The translations under genes were made by a program, and so were the position numbers. Positions 59,735 to 64,000 of a stretch of DNA of 64,000 bases are shown here, one piece after another; within the stretch, counting starts at the first letter, position 1, and the number at the start of each line of letters is the position of its first letter. The notes under the pieces are model-generated. The model was not told where the DNA came from. It was given only the letters and a program-made list of their open reading frames with translations, and did no database searches. Origin of the DNA: JAUNSR01 sp036655355 (GTDB taxonomy: Bacteria > Bacteroidota > Bacteroidia > Bacteroidales > JAUNSR01); the NCBI GenBank assembly GCA_036655355.1, contig JAVVQG010000014.1, positions 1-64,000 on the forward strand. Reading direction: 5' to 3'.

Positions 59735-62040
59735 ATCACATTCCGATTTTAATTCACGACCTGGCCATCATACTCTTTTCGGCCGGGTTGATCACCTTGA
59801 TTTTCAAAATACTAAAGCAACCTGTTGTTTTGGGTTATATCGTGGCGGGATTCATCGCCGGACCGTTTTTCTTCGGAAAATGGATCGGCGATGTGCAGAA
59901 CATCCGTATTTGGGGGGACATCGGAGTGATTTTCCTCCTGTTTGCGTTGGGATTGGAATTCAGTTTCCGAAAACTGCTGCACATGGGTGGCACCGCCCTG
60001 ATGGGGGCATTTACCATTGTATTGGGGATGATGACCACGGGCTACCTCACCGGTCAGTTGCTCGGGTGGTCGGACATGAACTCACTTTTCTTAGGGGGAA
60101 TGCTTTCAATGTCTTCCACCACCATCGTCTTCAAGGCACTCGACGATATGGGACTCCGAACCCAGCGTTTCGCAGGAATCGTATTCGGTATCCTCATCGT
60201 TGAAGACCTGTTGGCCGTGGTGTTGATGGTTCTTCTCTCCACCCTCGCCGTACGGCAGCAGTTCGAAGGATTGGAGATGGCCTCATCCATTATCAAATTG
60301 CTCTCTTACCTGTTGTTCTGGTTTGTAGGTGGAATTTTTATCATCCCCACCTTTCTCAAGAGGATGAAACGCTACCTGAATGATGAAACGTTGCTGGTTG
60401 TCTCCCTCGGCTTGTGCCTTGGCATGGTGATGCTAGCGGCGGAAGCGGGGTTCTCAGCCGCTTTGGGCGCCTTCGTGATGGGCTCGGTTTTGGCGGAAAC
60501 GGTAGAGGCGGAGCACATCGGACGTTTGGTGAAGCCTGTAAAAGACCTCTTCGGCGCGATATTCTTCGTTTCCGTGGGGATGATGATCGACCCGGCATTA
60601 TTAGCGGAACATTGGTTCCCGATCGCCCTGATTACGTTCGTTGTGATTGCGGGACAGATTTTCTTCTCCGGATTCGGTATCTTGCTCTCCGGTGTACCTC
60701 TCAAAACAGCCATGCAGGCTGGATTCTCCCTGGCTCAGATCGGCGAATTCGCCTTTATCATAGCCGGTTTGGGTGTCTCCCTCAAAGTAACCGCACCGTT
60801 TCTGTATCCCATTGTGGTAGCCGTTTCGGTCATCACCACTTTCCTGACGCCTTACATCATGAAGCTAGCCGATCCGGCCTATGTCTTTGTAGAGAGGCGT
60901 TTGCCCGCTTCGTCGCGTCGTTTTCTAGATCGCTATACGGCGGGACACAGCACCATTTCACATAAAACCACTTGGCAGCGACTGCTGAAGGAGTTGGGTA
61001 AGATCTTATTGGTATATGGCGTGTTGACCGCCTTTTTGGTATTTCTTCATTTCCATTATTTCTCCCCTTTCATTGTGGAAACGATCGGGGGCATCCAGGG
61101 GCGTGTGGTCAGCATCGTTGTGATTCTGGTGGTTATCTCCCCTTTCCTGCGATCGATCATGATGAAGAAAAACCACTCCCGTGAGTTCATGGAGTTGTGG
61201 CACGATAACCGCTTCAACAGGGGGCCGTTGGTGGGTCTCGTATTGCTGCGGGTGTTGTTATGCATCTGGTGTGTGATGTTTATCATCACCAAGCTCTTCA
61301 GTCTGGCGATCGGAGCGGTGATCGCCATCGCGGTAGCGGTGATTGCCGGATTCATCTATTCACGCCAATTGAAGATGCAATCGATCAAACTGGAGCGTCG
61401 TTTCTTGAGAAATCTCTCGGCGCGTGCAATCGAGGAGGAGAAGAGCGCTCCCGTTCGCGAGCGGTTTGTCAAAACGCTTTTATCGCGCGATATTCATTTG
61501 GCCGACTTCGAGGTTTCTCAATATTCCCGAAGTGTCGGTAAGCAACTCAAAGAGCTTGACTTCAGAAGAAAAACCGGCGTGAATATCGTGAAGATCGTAC
61601 GTGGCGACCGCTACATCAATATTCCGGGGGGAGAGGAGGTGCTTTTCCCATTTGATAACATCGTGGTGGCGGGGACGGACAAACAGATCGACCGTTTCCG
61701 TAAATATGTGGAGGAGAATGCCCGGATGCAGCAAGAAGCCAATGAGCAGGCCGAACACAAAGATGTTTCCCTCGAGCAATTCCTCATCGAAGAGGGATCG
61801 GCTCTGGTGGGCAAAAGCATCAAGCGCTCGCACATCCGTGATAAGGCGAACTGTTTGGTACTCGGCATCGAGCGTGGTGAGAGTTCCTTGATGAATCCCG
61901 AATCAACGGTGACTTTCCAGTCCGGCGACTTGGTGCTGGTTGCAGGTGAAAGGCAAAAACTCGAGAACATGCTCGATGAGGTGAATCAACCCGATGACGA
62001 CGAAGATGTAGGGTCTGATTGGGTGATTGAAGATAAATAA
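59731..62040 (+). CDS. CPA2 monovalent cation:proton antiporter with two RCK_C domains
   Basis: A 769-residue membrane protein of the KefB/KefC-like CPA2 family. About 12-13 helices span residues 5-400, including the core KQPVVLGYIVAGFIAGP and LLALGLEFSF-type blocks, then three further helices around 430-560. Two RCK_C/TrkA-C domains close the chain (about 590-670 and 690-755). No NAD-binding TrkA-N domain is seen between them, unlike KefC. I start at 59731, where ATGA overlaps the leuB stop. It probably exports K+ or Na+ under regulatory ligand control. Why it is coupled to leucine genes is unknown. Confidence 0.9.
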   Translation: MNHIPILIHDLAIILFSAGLITLIFKILKQPVVLGYIVAGFIAGPFFFGKWIGDVQNIRIWGDIGVIFLLFALGLEFSFRKLLHMGGTALMGAFTIVLGMMTTGYLTGQLLGWSDMNSLFLGGMLSMSSTTIVFKALDDMGLRTQRFAGIVFGILIVEDLLAVVLMVLLSTLAVRQQFEGLEMASSIIKLLSYLLFWFVGGIFIIPTFLKRMKRYLNDETLLVVSLGLCLGMVMLAAEAGFSAALGAFVMGSVLAETVEAEHIGRLVKPVKDLFGAIFFVSVGMMIDPALLAEHWFPIALITFVVIAGQIFFSGFGILLSGVPLKTAMQAGFSLAQIGEFAFIIAGLGVSLKVTAPFLYPIVVAVSVITTFLTPYIMKLADPAYVFVERRLPASSRRFLDRYTAGHSTISHKTTWQRLLKELGKILLVYGVLTAFLVFLHFHYFSPFIVETIGGIQGRVVSIVVILVVISPFLRSIMMKKNHSREFMELWHDNRFNRGPLVGLVLLRVLLCIWCVMFIITKLFSLAIGAVIAIAVAVIAGFIYSRQLKMQSIKLERRFLRNLSARAIEEEKSAPVRERFVKTLLSRDIHLADFEVSQYSRSVGKQLKELDFRRKTGVNIVKIVRGDRYINIPGGEEVLFPFDNIVVAGTDKQIDRFRKYVEENARMQQEANEQAEHKDVSLEQFLIEEGSALVGKSIKRSHIRDKANCLVLGIERGESSLMNPESTVTFQSGDLVLVAGERQKLENMLDEVNQPDDDEDVGSDWVIEDK

Positions 62041-62046
62041 AACGAC

Positions 62047-62090
62047 AAAGCCCCGGAACGATCTCTAACGGATCATTCCGGGGCTTTGTT
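62047..62090. terminator. Bidirectional terminator between antiporter and rsgA
   Basis: A 17-bp stem with one mismatch (62047-62063 with 62071-62087) and the core AAAGCCCCGG separates the convergent genes. Confidence 0.88.
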
Positions 62091-62102
62091 ATTTTATGCG
62101 CA

Positions 62103-63035
62103 TTAAAAAGCGGCGCGATATTTCCCTTCGTTGGCATCTTCAAGGATGCTCAGGTAGCTGTGATAACGCGATTCGCTGATGTAATGCTTTTCCAACGCCT
62201 CCCGTACGGCACAACTCGGTTCGTGACGGTGAGAACAGTTGTTGAATTTGCAATTTGCAGACAATTTGAAGATTTCCGGAAAGAAATGTCCGATCTCCTC
62301 CTCTTTGAAATCGATCGTTCCGAATCCTTTTACCCCCGGCGTGTCGATCAGCCAACCGCCCTGAGGCAATTCGAACATCTCAGAGAACGTCGTGGTATGC
62401 ATCCCCGTTTTATGTGCGTCCGAAATCTCACCCGTACGCAGTGTGAGGCCGGGCATGATGGTGTTGATCAATGTTGATTTCCCCACGCCCGAGTTTCCCG
62501 AAAGCAAAGAGATCTGATCTTTCAGCAATTCACGTACCGCTTCAACGCCTTCGCCTGTTTTGGCAGAAACCTTATAACACGGATATCCGATCCCCTCGTA
62601 AAGATTGATCAGCGCGTCTGTGTAGGAAAGGTCCGATTCATCATACAGATCCACTTTGTTGATGATCAGCTTTACCGGAATGCGATATGCCTCGGCTGTC
62701 GCCAGAAAACGGTCGATGAAAGTGGTACTCGTTTCCGGATAATTAACCGTGATGATCAACAGGGCCTGGTCGAGGTTGGCGGCAAGGATGTGTGCCTGTT
62801 TTGATAAATTCGACGATTTACGGATGATATAGTTCTTACGCTCCTCAATCTTCGTGATGAAGGCGGTTCCCTCTTTGTTGATATCGATCACGACGCGGTC
62901 ACCCACAGCAACCGGGTTGGTCGTACGAATCCCTTTCAAGCGGAAATTCCCCTTAATCTTGCAATTGATCAGTCGGCCATCGTCGGTTTTCACCTGATAC
63001 CAGCTTCCTGTATTTTTGATAACTAATCCGGTCAT
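62103..63035 (-). CDS. rsgA: Ribosome small-subunit GTPase RsgA
   Basis: A 310-residue circularly permuted GTPase that acts in late 30S maturation. An OB-fold (1-65) precedes the GTPase with G4 NKVD (126-129) ahead of G1 GNSGVGKS (180-187) and G3 DTPG (231-234), the permuted order that defines the family. The C-terminal zinc site is C262, C267, H269 and C275. It is single on the minus strand, convergent with the antiporter. The upstream TACATTTG element gives it its own promoter, separate from frr. Confidence 0.97.
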   Translation of the reverse strand: MTGLVIKNTGSWYQVKTDDGRLINCKIKGNFRLKGIRTTNPVAVGDRVVIDINKEGTAFITKIEERKNYIIRKSSNLSKQAHILAANLDQALLIITVNYPETSTTFIDRFLATAEAYRIPVKLIINKVDLYDESDLSYTDALINLYEGIGYPCYKVSAKTGEGVEAVRELLKDQISLLSGNSGVGKSTLINTIMPGLTLRTGEISDAHKTGMHTTTFSEMFELPQGGWLIDTPGVKGFGTIDFKEEEIGHFFPEIFKLSANCKFNNCSHRHEPSCAVREALEKHYISESRYHSYLSILEDANEGKYRAAF

Positions 63036-63189
63036 TTATAAAGAAATGAGTGTTTTGAGAATAATTCGGAAGGAAATAAAAAAACTAAAAACCAAAGGGA
63101 GATAAACGTGCGATAAACTGCGCGCCGTGTTTCTCAATCCTTTAGTTTTTAGTCTCATTTGGATATAATCTATTATTTAACACGAAGGT

Positions 63190-63197
63190 CAAATGTA
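63190..63197 (-). promoter_or_regulatory. -7 element for rsgA
   Basis: On the minus strand this reads TACATTTG, an exact TAnnTTTG match, about 155 bp upstream of the rsgA start and 60 bp after the frr stop. Confidence 0.5.
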
Positions 63198-63256
63198 AGC
63201 CCTATTCGGTACCGTTGAGTATCTGTACATAAATAGGCGGCTTTCAGATTTGGCTC

Positions 63257-63817
63257 TTATACGGTTAGGATCTCTTTCTCCTTCAGCGCGTACAATTCGT
63301 CGGTTAATTTGATGTATTTGTCGTGTACTTTCTGAGCGCTTGCTTCAGCGTCTTTCGCCATATCTTCGGCAAGACCCTCTTTCTGCGCTTTTTTGATCTG
63401 CTCGATGGCATCACGACGAGCGTTACGGATGCTTACTTTAGCGGTTTCAGCTTCCCCTTTAGCCTGTTTTGCCAACGATTTACGACGATCTTCTGTCAAA
63501 GGAGGAATACCGATACGGATGATTTCACCGTTGTTTTCCGGCATGATACCCAATTCAGAGTTGATGATCGCTTTTTCAATCTCGCGGAACATTGATTTCT
63601 CCCAAGGAGTGATTGCAATGGTTTTCGCGTCAGGAGTAGAGATGTTGGCTACGTTGCTCAAAGGCACGCTGCTACCGTAATACTCTACGAAAATACCGTC
63701 AAGGATACGTGGGTTTGCTTTACCTGCACGGATGTGTGCAAGAGCTTCGTCTAAGTGAGCGATTGCGCCTTGCATCTTCGCATCGGCTGCATCAAGTATT
63801 TGTTTAACTTCCGCCAT
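63257..63817 (-). CDS. frr: Ribosome recycling factor
   Basis: A 186-residue factor that splits the post-termination ribosome with EF-G. It is a two-domain helical protein with the conserved GKANPRILDGIFVEYYGSSVPLSNVANISTPDAKTIAITPWE block (33-75) and LTEDRRKSLAKQAKGEAETAKVSIRNARRD (112-141) in the three-helix bundle. Length is normal. It follows pyrH by 43 bp on the minus strand, the usual pyrH-frr arrangement. Confidence 0.98.
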   Translation of the reverse strand: MAEVKQILDAADAKMQGAIAHLDEALAHIRAGKANPRILDGIFVEYYGSSVPLSNVANISTPDAKTIAITPWEKSMFREIEKAIINSELGIMPENNGEIIRIGIPPLTEDRRKSLAKQAKGEAETAKVSIRNARRDAIEQIKKAQKEGLAEDMAKDAEASAQKVHDKYIKLTDELYALKEKEILTV

Positions 63818-63860
63818 AATTAAGGAATTCTATAATGTAGTTTATACAAAGATAATAATT

Positions 63861-64000
63861 TTAGTACACAAGGGTACCGATGTTCTGGCCTGTTAGCACC
63901 TTTTTCAAGTTGCCCGGGGTATCCATATCGAATACGATGATCGGCAATCCGTTTTCTTTGCAAAGCGTAGTTGCGGTAAGGTCCATCACTTTCAGTCCTT
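63861..64000 (-). CDS. pyrH: UMP kinase, 3' end only
   Basis: The last 45 or so codons are present; the gene runs off the right end of the window. The C-terminal pattern LKVMDLTATTLCKENGLPI followed by IVFDMDTPGNLKKVLTG and GTLVY is that of bacterial UMP kinase. The neighbour frr supports this. Start and upstream part cannot be judged. Confidence 0.93.
   Translation of the reverse strand, partial: GLKVMDLTATTLCKENGLPIIVFDMDTPGNLKKVLTGQNIGTLVY

Overview
The window looks like chromosome from a member of the Bacteroidota, order Bacteroidales. The signs are: recurrent promoter elements of the TAnnTTTG type instead of classical -10 boxes; genes with little visible Shine-Dalgarno sequence; many exported lipoproteins and glycoside hydrolases; a hybrid two-component sensor with periplasmic sugar-binding, kinase, receiver and AraC parts in one chain; a lipoprotein dipeptidyl peptidase III with the HECLGH motif; glutamine synthetase III; and DapL. 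I cannot name the genus. No phage, insertion sequence, CRISPR array or rRNA operon is visible; the single RNA gene is a tRNA-Thr(CGT).

Layout. 1-9.2 kb: housekeeping genes, mostly on the plus strand (cutC on minus, then dipeptidyl peptidase III, a HEAT-like DNA-alkylation-repair protein, Fur, purA, a YugP-type zinc protease, hisS, a GNAT). A cluster of palindromic and 14-bp repeats follows purA. 9.2-16 kb: a large GH2 beta-galactosidase, an AT-rich stretch with a 576-residue lipoprotein of unknown function, an RRM protein and the tRNA. 16.3-22.9 kb: a sugar module made of the hybrid sensor, an MFS sugar permease and a PfkB fructokinase, followed by a Ser-type sulfatase. An array of ACAAATGT boxes lies between sensor and permease. 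23-28 kb: a small exported acidic protein with a likely sigma-54 promoter and upstream dyads, next to an NtrC-type activator and a convergent hybrid kinase with a C-terminal Hpt domain. 28-36.3 kb: a small membrane protein, an MscS-like channel, a probable regulator, carAB with a possible attenuator, and a cytidylate-kinase-like protein. 36.8-45.1 kb: a second GH2 enzyme with an F5/8C domain and a four-gene DevBCA/TolC-type export operon on the minus strand. 45.4-51.2 kb: dapF-dapL, asnA and glnN, i.e. ammonia assimilation and aspartate-family synthesis. 51.3-62 kb: one tight co-directional run of GH20 hexosaminidase, leuA, leuC, leuD, a second LeuA/CimA-type synthase, leuB and a CPA2 cation antiporter. 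62-64 kb: rsgA, frr and the 3' end of pyrH on the minus strand.

How it fits together. The leucine cluster plus the CimA-like gene would supply leucine and possibly isoleucine (pyruvate route). DapL gives the single-step aminotransferase route to LL-diaminopimelate, which DapF epimerises. The fructose-type module senses, imports and phosphorylates a hexose without any local SusC/SusD pair.

The most interesting lead is the 23-28 kb region. The gene order, the sigma-54-type promoter and the dyads about 105-140 bp upstream suggest an envelope-sensing system with the logic of ZraP-ZraS-ZraR but unrelated parts. A second theme is short tandem repeats in linkers and spacers: 12, 14, 24 and 30 bp units at six places, including the activator and kinase of this same system.
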